Source: Alteromonas sp. V450 (GTDB lineage: Bacteria > Pseudomonadota > Gammaproteobacteria > Enterobacterales > Alteromonadaceae). Taken from it: a stretch of 64,000 bases of DNA. The notes under the pieces were generated by a model. That model saw only the letters and a program-made list of their open reading frames with translations, was not told the origin of the DNA and searched no databases. The DNA is taken from positions 1,426,001-1,490,000 of the forward strand of contig NZ_MODU01000004.1 of NCBI RefSeq assembly GCF_001885075.1. The letters run 5' to 3'. Below are positions 47,898 through 57,306 of this stretch, in pieces; the stretch's first letter is position 1; each line of letters opens with the position of its first letter. The position numbers were made by a program, and so were the translations under genes.

Positions 47898-48446
47898 TTA
47901 CCGAGAACCGCGGTGCTTTACACACCACATAAGGCTATCGCAAGCCTCTTCACGCTTTTTGAAATGAGCCAGTCCAATTAGGCTGCCTTCGCGTGGCCAC
48001 ACAGCTTGGTTGAGCACTTCTTGATCTTCTGGCGAGAGTTGCTCTTTGTCTAAAACGATTTCAACAGCTTTCTTGTTGGGCTTAATCAGCGCAGGTCTCG
48101 CGTCTTTGACCAAAGCCGAGCGAACGCAAATGTATTCACGCTTCATCGGGTCACGCACCACGCCAATATAGTCGTTATCACATATAATAGCTGGCCAACC
48201 TTCTGCTATTCTGCTCTGTCCGAACATGATCAAAGTAAAAGCAACAAGGACAAAAAGCGTTAAACCAATGAACTGCGCACTTAAATCTGGTGCCACACTT
48301 ACAATCACACCAACTACAGCAACAAAAAAAATCCAGCCGCCAAATACTCTGCGCATAGCATTGGGTGATATACCTGATATAACGTCAACCACTCTTATTG
48401 ATTGTTTGTCATAGTTTCGAATCATTACAGAAGATTGTGATCCCAC
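47898..48446 (-). CDS. unknown two-helix membrane protein
   Basis: A 182-residue protein with two hydrophobic segments (about 38-55 and 58-78) and a soluble C-terminal part (about 80-182) of mixed strands and one helix. This resembles small membrane proteins with a PH-like domain, but no motif is decisive. An ATG seven codons in (MIRNYDK) is an alternative start. It ends 15 bases from the convergent EEP gene. Confidence 0.65.
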   Translation of the reverse strand: MGSQSSVMIRNYDKQSIRVVDVISGISPNAMRRVFGGWIFFVAVVGVIVSVAPDLSAQFIGLTLFVLVAFTLIMFGQSRIAEGWPAIICDNDYIGVVRDPMKREYICVRSALVKDARPALIKPNKKAVEIVLDKEQLSPEDQEVLNQAVWPREGSLIGLAHFKKREEACDSLMWCVKHRGSR

Positions 48447-48988
48447 AGCCTTTATCCACCAAAGAAAAATAAGAAATACATAAATTAATACGTTACGAGT
48501 AAGGCTGAAGATTTACTTACACGCTAGTAAAACAAACCCTCATCACAAAGGAGAGTTTTACGCTATTAAAACCGTGTTAAGTAACCATTGCAGGCACCTT
48601 TAAACCATTGAATTGTAATGTTTAACCTACCAAGTAAGCATAACAAAATATGTGGCCAGGGCAAAGCTATTACGCGCAAAATACGCGGTAACATATGAAC
48701 AGCAATCGACCAGTTAACGTTTTCACAAATCAAGCCTTGTTATGAATAAAATGCGGTTCAGCTGCATAAGCCTCCCACTTCATTTTTCAATCTGTAAATT
48801 TTTCTCTCACCGTGCACCTCTTGCCCGATCTCAGTCTGAATCAGTCGACAACCTATGAGTAAATTATACAAAAACCAATAAAATCAAAAATTTAAAATTC
48901 AGGAACACTACTTGCTTAGACGAAAGTATAGAGTTCACTTATAGAGTAGAACACACCTTTAGTTAACGGGTATGCAAGGGAGGAAAGT
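48447..48988. other. intergenic region before the glycosyltransferase
   Basis: This is 542 bases of AT-rich DNA between divergent genes. No gene, repeat or RNA structure could be supported. Confidence 0.55.
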
Positions 48989-49972
48989 ATGCGTTCACCA
49001 ATTAGTGCCGTCACTATTGTAAAAAGCCGGACGGAGAAGCTCAGCAATTTGATTGCTCAACTCGAACAATGCTTTCCAACGCCTGACGAGCTGGTAATAG
49101 TGTGGATGGCACCACCTTCTGATTTATCTCTCGTCCGCAGCGACAAATTTGACATCGTTCATAAATTTGTAACGCAAGACGCGCTTCCCATTGCAAAAGC
49201 GCGCAATAAAGGAATGTTAGCAGCTAAGCACGCAAGCTTAGTTTACCTAAACGTAGATGCAGTTGTTGCACCATCACTTTTTAAAGATGGTTTGTTAGCG
49301 CTTTGCGACAACACTGTTGTATTCACGTCAGTCGTTTTTTTACCCAACGACCGATGCGGTAAACCTTATCGGCAAATTTCAAAAGACGAAAAGGCAATTG
49401 GTTACTTAGCAAGTAATGACGATACGTTACCCGAAGACGACAACAACGAAATACCTTCAAGAGATCAGGAAATCAACCATGGAAAGTTTAGTAACGATAG
49501 TATTTGTTCTACAGTGTTTTTTATTCGTAAGGCAGACTTTCAGAAAACCGGCGGCTTCGATGAAAACTACGCGGGTTTCGGACTAAACGACGAGGATTTC
49601 TTTACTCACTGCCGATCGTTGGGATTTTCACTAGAGCAATTACCAACGCGCACATTTGCGCCACATCGCCCCAACTATCAATGCCCGATAAATCACCTTT
49701 TGGACTTTGTTCACAATGCGCAGCGCTTTCATTCGAAATGGGGTTTCTACCCGTGCACGAATGTACTGAATGCCTACGCGGACGAGGGCTTTATTAACGC
49801 TGATTACGAGCAAAACGGTATTAAAGTTAAGCAACTACCACATCAACAAGATGAAGACTTATCATCGACTATGGTTGAGAAATCATTGGTGAAAAGCGAA
49901 CATAATACTATTTCATTCACCTCTTTTCGTTCCCCAGATAAAGAGTCGGGCCTCTTGAGCACCACAGCATAA
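48989..49972 (+). CDS. glycosyltransferase, GT2/galactosyltransferase-like
   Basis: A 327-residue soluble protein with a GT-A fold pattern: ISAVTIVKSR at the start, KARNKGMLAAKHASLVYLNVDA with the Asp of the nucleotide-sugar/metal site, and the acceptor-side motif GGFDENYAGFGLNDEDFFTH typical of the galactosyltransferase C-terminal region. It should transfer a sugar to an unknown acceptor. A strong GGGAGGAAAGT lies before the ATG. It has no glycan-gene neighbours, so the product cannot be named. Confidence 0.82.
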   Translation: MRSPISAVTIVKSRTEKLSNLIAQLEQCFPTPDELVIVWMAPPSDLSLVRSDKFDIVHKFVTQDALPIAKARNKGMLAAKHASLVYLNVDAVVAPSLFKDGLLALCDNTVVFTSVVFLPNDRCGKPYRQISKDEKAIGYLASNDDTLPEDDNNEIPSRDQEINHGKFSNDSICSTVFFIRKADFQKTGGFDENYAGFGLNDEDFFTHCRSLGFSLEQLPTRTFAPHRPNYQCPINHLLDFVHNAQRFHSKWGFYPCTNVLNAYADEGFINADYEQNGIKVKQLPHQQDEDLSSTMVEKSLVKSEHNTISFTSFRSPDKESGLLSTTA

Positions 49973-50104
49973 GTCGCCCATTTTTGATACTCCGTATTCT
50001 AGCGGAAAAAACCATCACGCTAACGTCTCGCGAGCATTTGCACGCTCGCGAGCAAAGTGACAAAGAGTAAAAAACTTACGCTAGCAATAATCTGTAATCG
50101 GCTT

Positions 50105-51817
50105 CTAGTGACGCGCATCTGAAATGGCGCTTGGCTTTTCTCGTTGCCAATTGAGTCGCATATCCCATTCAAAACGATGTTCTGGCTTCAGCGGAGGCTG
50201 CTCGGCATCAATAGTACTTAACACATTAGTCGCCTTAGTCAGCGTTGCATCGCGGCCAAACAAATAGCTTTGTTCTTTCACTATGGTTAAGTATGCCTTA
50301 TTTAACGCATAGGCGCGCTCTGGAGAAGGCGTGATGATATCGTACACTGACTTAGCACGCTGCACTTCTTTCGCCTTAATCATGCCGTTTTCATCGAACC
50401 ATTTAGCCAGCATTTCGCCGTTTTGACGAAATTCATCACCACCACCCACGCGCTCCATGTAAGTAAGGAACTCGCCTTTTTCCTCATTAATATTTGGCAC
50501 ATCTTCAATTTCACGCAGGTTTATATAGCCCCAGCCCGCTTCTCCAGGTACTTTGCGGGCAAATGAAAAGGTCTGGTCGAAGGTTGACCCTACTGTCTTG
50601 TGACAGCCGTTACAAAACGCGAGTTCTTGATCGTGCTGCGCGCGAAGTTCGCCTTGTTCATTTTCAATAAAGCCGTTTATCGTCCAGCCAAAGCCGTTGT
50701 CTATCCCTTTTTCACCTAAATAGCGGGTTTGAGGCAGTTTTTCAAAATGCTTATCTTTTGCTTCAGCATAGTAGGCAGAAGCTAAGCTTTCTCTGCTTCT
50801 GAACACATGTTTTTTCATATAGCGCACTTCTTTCATACGCGGCGCATTGTATATATTCCCGTGTTCATCTACACCAATGTAGCGCACGGTATGTAAGAAC
50901 TCTGTACCTTCGGGGTAAAGCATATGTGCCAACGGAATTTCACTTGCATCACCAATATAGTGAGAGGAACGGGCAATTTCAGTGACGGATTGTGACAGCC
51001 TACCATCTTGGTCGATGTCTATATTTAACGCAATCTCATTCACGGGTGCGACAGTTAACGAGTTTAGCTCTTTTAGCGCCATCTCAACCAAGCTTAGGTT
51101 CACTGTATAAACTGCTTTATTGTATTCACCATTTAGCGTTTGAAAGTTTTCAGGGAGCCTTATCATGGCGTCTCCCGTTGAGCCGTTAGTCGGCCAAAAA
51201 GTACTTGGGAAAGGCTTGTAATTGTATGACACCCACCCGCTTCCATCTTTAGCAAAACCTTCGCTATCAAACGCAGTGACCGCTGCGCCTAGATTCTCAA
51301 TGCGCATATATTCTGGCATTACGTCATTTTTAAGCGAAGCGGTGTAGTTATCTTGTGCTACGTATTTTTTTATAGTGGCATCGTCAATACTCGCAATAAG
51401 CGATGTTCGGTCAATAAACAGGTTTTTCCAACTGTTGGTTAACCCTACGTCAGAAAATTCATAGTTGCCTTGCAATGTACCATCACCCATTTGGTTGGGG
51501 CGCTTTTGTGCTGAATCGTAACTTTGATGGCATGCATAACATGGGTTGTTAACGCCTTCTGTTTTGGTGTAGCACTGAGGAGGAATTACTGACTCAGGGT
51601 TATACACTTCATTGTGCTCAATGTAAGCCAATGCAGGGATATCATCTCCCTCCTTGTATGGGTAGGTGCGCGTGTTATCTGCTGCCTGCTGCGCCTCTGT
51701 ATAAGCAACATCACTGGATACTTTGCTTGAAATATCATCTGTGTTTTCAGTACACCCTGCACTGATAAGTAGCGCAAGCAGAATGCCTGCACCTGAAGTA
51801 ATTTTTAGCATTTTCAT
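50105..51817 (-). CDS. lipoprotein with two CxxCH haem-binding motifs
   Basis: A 570-residue protein. The N-terminus ends in the lipobox ISAGC (Cys22). Two c-type haem sites are visible: CYACH about residue 93 and CNGCH near residue 395, which predicts a di-haem periplasmic lipoprotein. The rest has no motif I recognise. I chose the ATG at 51817 (ATGAAAATG) because it gives a proper signal sequence; the frame runs on to 51961. The gene follows the PhoX-type gene by 64 bases on the same strand, so it may share its phosphate control. Confidence 0.8.
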   Translation of the reverse strand: MKMLKITSGAGILLALLISAGCTENTDDISSKVSSDVAYTEAQQAADNTRTYPYKEGDDIPALAYIEHNEVYNPESVIPPQCYTKTEGVNNPCYACHQSYDSAQKRPNQMGDGTLQGNYEFSDVGLTNSWKNLFIDRTSLIASIDDATIKKYVAQDNYTASLKNDVMPEYMRIENLGAAVTAFDSEGFAKDGSGWVSYNYKPFPSTFWPTNGSTGDAMIRLPENFQTLNGEYNKAVYTVNLSLVEMALKELNSLTVAPVNEIALNIDIDQDGRLSQSVTEIARSSHYIGDASEIPLAHMLYPEGTEFLHTVRYIGVDEHGNIYNAPRMKEVRYMKKHVFRSRESLASAYYAEAKDKHFEKLPQTRYLGEKGIDNGFGWTINGFIENEQGELRAQHDQELAFCNGCHKTVGSTFDQTFSFARKVPGEAGWGYINLREIEDVPNINEEKGEFLTYMERVGGGDEFRQNGEMLAKWFDENGMIKAKEVQRAKSVYDIITPSPERAYALNKAYLTIVKEQSYLFGRDATLTKATNVLSTIDAEQPPLKPEHRFEWDMRLNWQREKPSAISDARH

Positions 51818-51881
51818 AATCGTCACAACGGCAAAAGCCGGGCACATAAGTGCCCGGAATAATTTTAATTCAAAAGAAAAC

Positions 51882-53720
51882 TTACTTATCCGCTGGCTCA
51901 TACATCCACAGCGTATTGTTTTCTTGGAAACCGTCTTCACCAATAAGAATACGGCCGTCATTCATCACCACAACGTTATCTGGTTGCGACAGCTGCTCAA
52001 CATCACAACGCTCAGCACCAGTTAGGCTTGAACGATACGTGCCGCCCATCACCACAGGCTCAATGCGCGAAATGTTGTAGCCTTCTTCCAGCTTGGCACG
52101 GTATACACCACCACAGTCTTTAACACGTGTTGACAGCTGCATATCGCCCTCGCCATCCGTCATTGTGTTATCGATATCAGCAATGCCGATATACAGGTAT
52201 GCATTTTCAACTACTTCACCTTCGATCGTATCAACACCTTCCACAGCTTCTTTCGCGCGCTTCTGGTTAATAGAAATACCTTCTAGCTTTCTCCACTCAG
52301 CAGTTGCTCCTTTTAAACGGGCCGCTGCACGACTTTCAAGAAACGCCACACGGTTATCCATTGGCTGTCCTGCTGTTACGCTGGAGCCACCTTCCTCTAC
52401 CGTTGGGTATGTCGCATCACCATCGACCCATGCTTGAACATCGGCCATCGTGATGTAAGAACTTTGCCCATCTACGTAGTCGTCTGTACCAATACCATTG
52501 TATTCATCGATCCAAGCGCGAATGGTCAAGTTGTCGCCGCTGGCTAACTCAACCCATTCAACTGCAAAACCAGTGGTGGCGGGGTCGTTTTGACCTGCAT
52601 CTTGGGTAAGCTTGGCTCCGTAAAGAGTACCTGCCGATAAATCTTCTGCTGTGTCTGCAACAAACTTAAACAGCACGCCACCTGTATCATCTTGCGAAAG
52701 ATAAACCGTTTTTCCGTCAGGCATAACCGTTGAGTTTTCATGCTCGTAACGGCCCATCGTGAAATGCTTAACAATCACCGGCTCATCGGCCAACGGCTCT
52801 GTCACTTCTGCAATGTAGCCATAATTATAAGGGTTTGGCGCGTCTGGTGCGGTCATCTGCCACATACGCCCTAAGCGCGCATTTGTAGATACAGCTTCCG
52901 GGTTATTCCAGTTAGGTGATGTAGTCGTATTTACGGCCGAGTCAACCACCCACTCTTCAGAAGTAAGCGGAGTACCCCACGGTGACATTGAACCAAAGCA
53001 GTTTGCCGCTGTTCCCCACACAGGCGAGAAATCTAGCATCATAGCTTCTGTGACTTCCCACATGCCGAAGTCGTCTTTTTCTACTTTCATGCGGCTCATG
53101 CCGCCAGGCAGCTCTTCCCAGTTCGAGAAAAGATAACCTTCGCCTTCTGCGGTAGAGAGGAAACCGTTAAAATCTGGCATGTCATTTTCAAGAACTAGCT
53201 CTTCACCATCAAGCGTGTAGATATGGCCTAGGCCCTCAGGTAATTTCGTACCGAAGGTATCACCCGTTTGTCCTAGTACTTGGTATTGACCGATTGCAGA
53301 AGTAACTAACTGTTTTTCTTCCTCAGAGCTTGGTACCGGAGAGTTAGGTAATGTAACAGGAAGATTGTTGAAATTAGCGCCTGCAAGTACACCCACCGTG
53401 CCAGTGTTGATTGGCATTGCATTAACTGCTGTTGTGGCAGCATTTGTGCCAGACGGGTGCTGTACGTTGAAGAACAAATCGCCCTCGTCAGTTAAGAATA
53501 TACCGGTTACTTCCGCACCTAGTGGAACTGTAGCAATACGTGTTAACGTGCCGGCCGTATCACCCACAGGCCCAGGTTCTCCCGCTGGCCCTTGTTCGCC
53601 TACTGGCCCTTGAACACCGTCTTCGCCGTCGTCACCTTCTAGTGAACAGGCAGTCATCCCTAGTGTTACAGCCAATGCTATCGCTGAATACTTAATTCCA
53701 CGAAGAGTTTCGCTTTTCAT
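51882..53720 (-). CDS. PhoX-type (DUF839) alkaline phosphatase lipoprotein
   Basis: A 612-residue protein. A signal sequence ends in the lipobox GMTAC (Cys25), followed by nine Gly-X-Y triplets (about 29-55, collagen-like) and a beta-propeller of the DUF839/PhoX type. Family-like stretches are SPWGTPLTSEEWV, MGRYEHENSTVMPDGKTVYL, and QDDTGGVLFKFV; the Glu in GRYEHEN is a metal-ligand position in PhoX. PhoX enzymes are calcium/iron-dependent phosphomonoesterases induced by phosphate starvation. No twin-arginine motif is seen, unlike most PhoX. Pho-box repeats lie upstream. Confidence 0.85.
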   Translation of the reverse strand: MKSETLRGIKYSAIALAVTLGMTACSLEGDDGEDGVQGPVGEQGPAGEPGPVGDTAGTLTRIATVPLGAEVTGIFLTDEGDLFFNVQHPSGTNAATTAVNAMPINTGTVGVLAGANFNNLPVTLPNSPVPSSEEEKQLVTSAIGQYQVLGQTGDTFGTKLPEGLGHIYTLDGEELVLENDMPDFNGFLSTAEGEGYLFSNWEELPGGMSRMKVEKDDFGMWEVTEAMMLDFSPVWGTAANCFGSMSPWGTPLTSEEWVVDSAVNTTTSPNWNNPEAVSTNARLGRMWQMTAPDAPNPYNYGYIAEVTEPLADEPVIVKHFTMGRYEHENSTVMPDGKTVYLSQDDTGGVLFKFVADTAEDLSAGTLYGAKLTQDAGQNDPATTGFAVEWVELASGDNLTIRAWIDEYNGIGTDDYVDGQSSYITMADVQAWVDGDATYPTVEEGGSSVTAGQPMDNRVAFLESRAAARLKGATAEWRKLEGISINQKRAKEAVEGVDTIEGEVVENAYLYIGIADIDNTMTDGEGDMQLSTRVKDCGGVYRAKLEEGYNISRIEPVVMGGTYRSSLTGAERCDVEQLSQPDNVVVMNDGRILIGEDGFQENNTLWMYEPADK

Positions 53721-54170
53721 TATGGTTCCTTGCTTATACTTGTTTTCGATGTTGAGTGGAGGTAAGCAGACGACTTACCTCAGTAACGGTCTTAGCGGGC
53801 GAAAGTCTGGAGGACATTTGTGACATTCCGGTGACAGTGAATTGACACCAAAATGAAGCTTTATTGACACAAGGGTCTGAAAAAACGAATAAAACAAATG
53901 CGAAGGTTTACGAAGGCGCTGTAATCATTGGGGTTATTGAATGCTCAATCAAGAAAACCTAAACCACTCAGTCAGTTTATGAATTATTTGTTGCACCGCA
54001 CTGGTCGGAGCTTTAAGCGCGTGAACATCACAGGACATAATTGCTTAATAATTCGATAGAACAAAATGGCAATAGCGGGTAGTTGAGGAAGGCAATTAGC
54101 GAAAGTCATGTTATGAGCTAACGGGCTACGAATTTCGCCAAGGCCCGCTAGCCTAATCAATAGGTGATAA
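53721..54170. other. intergenic region upstream of phoX-type gene
   Basis: This is 450 bases. The part at 53821-53869 holds the Pho-box array (separate entry). The rest, up to the end of the DUF4861 gene, has no supportable gene; a 65-codon minus-strand frame at 53984-54181 lacks family resemblance. Confidence 0.6.
53821..53869 (-). promoter_or_regulatory. Pho-box array (PhoB sites)
   Basis: On the plus strand TGACA occurs at 53821, 53832, 53843 and 53865, with TGAAG at 53854: five units exactly 11 bases apart. On the minus strand this reads as TGTCA repeats pointing at the PhoX-type gene, 101 bases downstream. Direct repeats of TGTCA with 11-base spacing are the definition of a Pho box. Confidence 0.85.
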
Positions 54171-55418
54171 TTAATCGACAACAGTAAGCGGTTGATTATA
54201 CGCCTTTAACTTATTAACCAGATAATCTTCGAACTGTTTTGTAGTTTGTATATCGCTGCTGCGCTTCGGCCAAACCGCGAGAATTTTATAGTCTAACGCG
54301 GTTAAAGGTTTAAATAATGCAAGGTGGTCATGTTCACCCTCAAAAATCTTTTCGACCTGATCTAACCGGTAAACAAGAGCCAATCCTAGGTTGTCATTAT
54401 CTGCCAAGATACTTTGAGCTCCCCAAGTAGCAATCACGCCCCACTCTCCGCGTTCAGCTTTAATCACCTGCATTCCATCATGCGCCACTAGACCTGCGAC
54501 AATATTATCCGAAGGCTCTGATACAGAAACACTGATGTGGGTTGTGGGGTCGAACGCATCTATTCGATAGTGCGTGGTAACGTCGATGCTGTCCGCTTTC
54601 ACATCAGACGATGACCACCCTTCGTAGTCAACCTCGAACTCAGCCCGCAACTGAGAATTCGATACTAATTGGTATTGCGTATTCTCTACATGCTGAAAAT
54701 GCATGACTGTCTGCGTTGAGGAGTCTTGGGTTTCCTTTTCTATTAATCGACCTAGCGCACCCACGCCCAACGATTTACCAACTTTAAGCGCATCTCCTCC
54801 CCACGAAGATAAATTGTGATAGCTTTCGTAGCCGTCTTGCCCCACCTCAGGTAATACTACACTGTCGTTCGCTTTAACAAAGACATCAATAGCGTTACGC
54901 CAGTCAAGATAAAGGCGATACCCTATTTGATCAGACTCCCAGCCTGGTCCTTCATAACGCAAAAAGTAAGAATGATCGGTCAATTGTGGAGGCGATGTGA
55001 ATGAGGTAATTTCTTCAAAAGAAAAACCCTCGGCGTGATATGCTGCGTCTTGCCACTCACCTCCTGTTCTTACCGAAAGTTCTGCGTGCGCTCTATCTTT
55101 AACGTTAGAATTTATTACTTGCTCCGGAGGAACAAGTTCTAGTGACATGCTTTCACCTGGCGCAATGGATGCGGCACCTAATAACACCGCTTGCCCTTCG
55201 CCATTTTCAATCCACTCTGATGGGTATTTCTTTAACTTCCAACCTGTATATTGTGGCGGCAAAGATATTTCGAAAACTTGCTCACCAGTGCCACCGTCTG
55301 CCGAATTTTTCACCTTAACAGAAAAAGCCGAACTTATATCCCCTTGTGAGCAACTTGCTAAAAACGGCACCAAAATTAGACCTATCTTACTAAATTTTTT
55401 CACTTTTATGCTCTCCAT
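54171..55418 (-). CDS. DUF4861 lipoprotein
   Basis: A 415-residue protein with a lipobox FLASC near residue 23. The segment YEGPGWESDQIGYRLYLDWR, followed by a Trp-Gly-Gly-Asp (SSWGGDALKVGKSLG) region, is characteristic of DUF4861, a family found in polysaccharide-utilisation regions of pectin and other uronate polymers. The catalytic role is not established. Its location, divergent from kduD with the operator palindrome between them, links it to uronate use. Confidence 0.8.
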   Translation of the reverse strand: MESIKVKKFSKIGLILVPFLASCSQGDISSAFSVKVKNSADGGTGEQVFEISLPPQYTGWKLKKYPSEWIENGEGQAVLLGAASIAPGESMSLELVPPEQVINSNVKDRAHAELSVRTGGEWQDAAYHAEGFSFEEITSFTSPPQLTDHSYFLRYEGPGWESDQIGYRLYLDWRNAIDVFVKANDSVVLPEVGQDGYESYHNLSSWGGDALKVGKSLGVGALGRLIEKETQDSSTQTVMHFQHVENTQYQLVSNSQLRAEFEVDYEGWSSSDVKADSIDVTTHYRIDAFDPTTHISVSVSEPSDNIVAGLVAHDGMQVIKAERGEWGVIATWGAQSILADNDNLGLALVYRLDQVEKIFEGEHDHLALFKPLTALDYKILAVWPKRSSDIQTTKQFEDYLVNKLKAYNQPLTVVD

Positions 55419-55465
55419 CGGTTGTTAACGTATTTAACTAATTAGCAATATTTTCAAACAATATA

Positions 55466-55495
55466 TTGACAAATGCCACCGGTGGCAATTATTTT
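55466..55495 (+). promoter_or_regulatory. kduD promoter with embedded operator
   Basis: TTGACA at 55466-55471 is followed by a 17-18-base spacer and a TTATTTT -10 region. The palindrome TGCCACCGGTGGCA lies inside the spacer, so a bound repressor would block RNA polymerase. Confidence 0.65.
55474..55487. promoter_or_regulatory. 14-bp palindromic operator, copy 1
   Basis: TGCCACCGGTGGCA is a perfect palindrome with a central CG, the usual form of LacI-family operators. An identical copy lies upstream of uxaA at 61282-61295. The likely regulator is the LacI protein at 60220-61236. Confidence 0.85.
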
Positions 55496-55578
55496 AAATT
55501 TTGTTAACGAGATTTTTCATTTTAGTATGTCGAAAAATTCGGCGTGCCAATGAACCATTTAGTAAAAAGGTAAATTAC

Positions 55579-56337
55579 ATGGTTAACTTTAGCCTAGAAG
55601 GTAAAACCGCATTAGTGACCGGAGCAAGCAGAGGTATAGGCCAAGCGCTAGCTTTAGCACTTGCCACTTCTGGCGCCTTTGTCATCTGCGCCAGTTCTCG
55701 ACCAGGTGGATGTGACGAGACACTACGTAAAATTCAAAGTGAAGGTGGTCAAGGGATGGCTTTAGACGCCGACCTCGCCAATGCCGACGCGGCAGTTAAA
55801 CTAGCCCAAGATGCGCTAGGCATTAAAGGGCACATCGACATCCTGCTAAATAATGGCGGCACTATTTTTAGAGCACCTGCTACCGACTTTCCTTTTGACA
55901 ACTGGAAAAATGTGCTTGCGGTCAACATCGATTCAGCTTTCCTACTCAGCCAATCTATTGGCAAAACGATGGTAGAACGTGGGCAAGGCAAAATCATCAA
56001 TATTGCATCAATGTTAAGTTATACAGGTGGCATCACCGTTCCTGCCTACACAGCGAGTAAACACGCCATTGCCGGCCTTACGAAAGCGCTCGCAAACGAA
56101 TGGGGGCAATACAATGTGCAGGTGAACGCAATTGCGCCAGGTTACATCAAAACCGATAACACCCAAGCACTGCAAGATGATGAAACGCGCAGTGCTGAAA
56201 TTTGTGCCCGCATTCCCGCTAATCGCTGGGGGGAAAGTGATGATTTAGCCGGTGCGGCGGTATTTCTTGCAAGCGCAGCGAGCAATTACGTAAACGGCCA
56301 TATCCTTGCTGTCGACGGCGGCTTTTTAGCACGCTAA
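55579..56337 (+). CDS. kduD: KduD-type short-chain dehydrogenase
   Basis: A 252-residue SDR with the cofactor motif TGASRGIG (14-21), NNGG near 91-94 and the catalytic Ser144, Tyr157 and Lys161 (YTASK). It is a classical SDR in the 2-deoxy-D-gluconate 3-dehydrogenase/KduD group; the family reduces 2,5-diketo-3-deoxygluconate to KDG. The ATG at 55579 follows AAAAAGG. The kduI gene downstream makes its substrate, which supports KduD over other SDRs. Confidence 0.9.
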   Translation: MVNFSLEGKTALVTGASRGIGQALALALATSGAFVICASSRPGGCDETLRKIQSEGGQGMALDADLANADAAVKLAQDALGIKGHIDILLNNGGTIFRAPATDFPFDNWKNVLAVNIDSAFLLSQSIGKTMVERGQGKIINIASMLSYTGGITVPAYTASKHAIAGLTKALANEWGQYNVQVNAIAPGYIKTDNTQALQDDETRSAEICARIPANRWGESDDLAGAAVFLASAASNYVNGHILAVDGGFLAR

Positions 56338-56354
56338 TAACTAACAAGGGTCAC

Positions 56355-56401
56355 AGCCCTGAGCGGTAATATAGCCCTGAGCGGTAATATAGCCCTGAGC
56401 A
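56355..56401 (+). repeat. 18-bp tandem repeat, 2.6 copies
   Basis: AGCCCTGAGCGGTAATAT is repeated from 56355 and the third copy ends after 11 bases. It lies in the 93-base spacer between kduD and kduI. Confidence 0.9.
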
Positions 56402-56430
56402 GCCAAACAACGAAGAATGAGAAGAAAGTC

Positions 56431-57276
56431 ATGAACGAAAAAATAGACACACGATACGCCATCGGCCGTAAAGAGGCCAATGCTTACAACACGCAAGAAC
56501 TGCGCGACGCCTTTTTGGTCGACACCCTTATGACAGAGGGTAAAGTCGTATGGATATACACCCATTACGAACGTTTTATGCTTGGAAGCGCCGTACCTAC
56601 TGCACATGCATTGACACTAGAAACCATTGAAGATCAGTTAAAAATGCCTTTCTTTACCGCCCGTCGCGAAGTGGGTGTGATAAACATCGGCGGTCCAGGC
56701 ACCATTACCGTTTCAGGCACGACTTACCATTTAGATAACGAAGAAGCCCTATACATCGGCCAAGGCAATGAAGACGTCATTTTTGAGTCAGACAACGCCT
56801 CTAACCCCGCCAAATACTACTTAAATTCAGCGCCGGCACATCACGCCTATCCCTGCAAAAAAATAGGTAGTGCCGACGCAAACGTACTCCATTTAGGTAG
56901 CCAAGAAACATCAAACCAGCGCGATATTAAACAGTTGCTTATCAATACTGTTGTTGATACTTGTCAGCTTCAAATGGGATTAACGCGTCTACATACCGGT
57001 TCAGTCTGGAACACCATGCCAGCTCATCAACATGACCGACGCAATGAAGTGTACTTTTACTTTGATATGGACAGCGAAAGCCGCGTGTGTCACTTCATGG
57101 GCGAACCTCATGAAACTCGCCATATTTTTGTAGCGAATGAAGAAGCCGTGGTATCGCCACCTTGGTCAATTCACTGTGGTGTCGGTACAGGAAGCTATGC
57201 ATTTATCTGGGGCATGGCGGGTGAGAATTTAGATTACGATGATATGGATAAGTTTCCGCCGTCAGAGTTGCGCTAA
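56431..57276 (+). CDS. kduI: 5-keto-4-deoxyuronate isomerase
   Basis: A 281-residue cupin that isomerises 5-keto-4-deoxyuronate to 2,5-diketo-3-deoxygluconate. Zinc ligands His199, His201, Glu206 (HQHDRRNEVY) and His248 (WSIHCG) match the E. coli enzyme positions. Length is the family norm. The ribosome-binding site (AGAAGAAAG) is weak. Placed between kduD and the TRAP genes. Confidence 0.95.
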   Translation: MNEKIDTRYAIGRKEANAYNTQELRDAFLVDTLMTEGKVVWIYTHYERFMLGSAVPTAHALTLETIEDQLKMPFFTARREVGVINIGGPGTITVSGTTYHLDNEEALYIGQGNEDVIFESDNASNPAKYYLNSAPAHHAYPCKKIGSADANVLHLGSQETSNQRDIKQLLINTVVDTCQLQMGLTRLHTGSVWNTMPAHQHDRRNEVYFYFDMDSESRVCHFMGEPHETRHIFVANEEAVVSPPWSIHCGVGTGSYAFIWGMAGENLDYDDMDKFPPSELR

Positions 57277-57306
57277 GCAGCCCTGTTCTAAGTAGGTGTA
57301 AAGATT

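Noticed and set aside
49981-50060. Palindromic CTCGCGAGC pair as a terminator
   Set aside because: The two units are the same self-complementary word and no T run follows; the role is unclear, so it is not listed as a terminator.
53984-54181. Minus-strand 65-codon frame next to the Pho box
   Set aside because: No start signal or family resemblance; it lies in the tail of the DUF4861 gene and the intergenic region.
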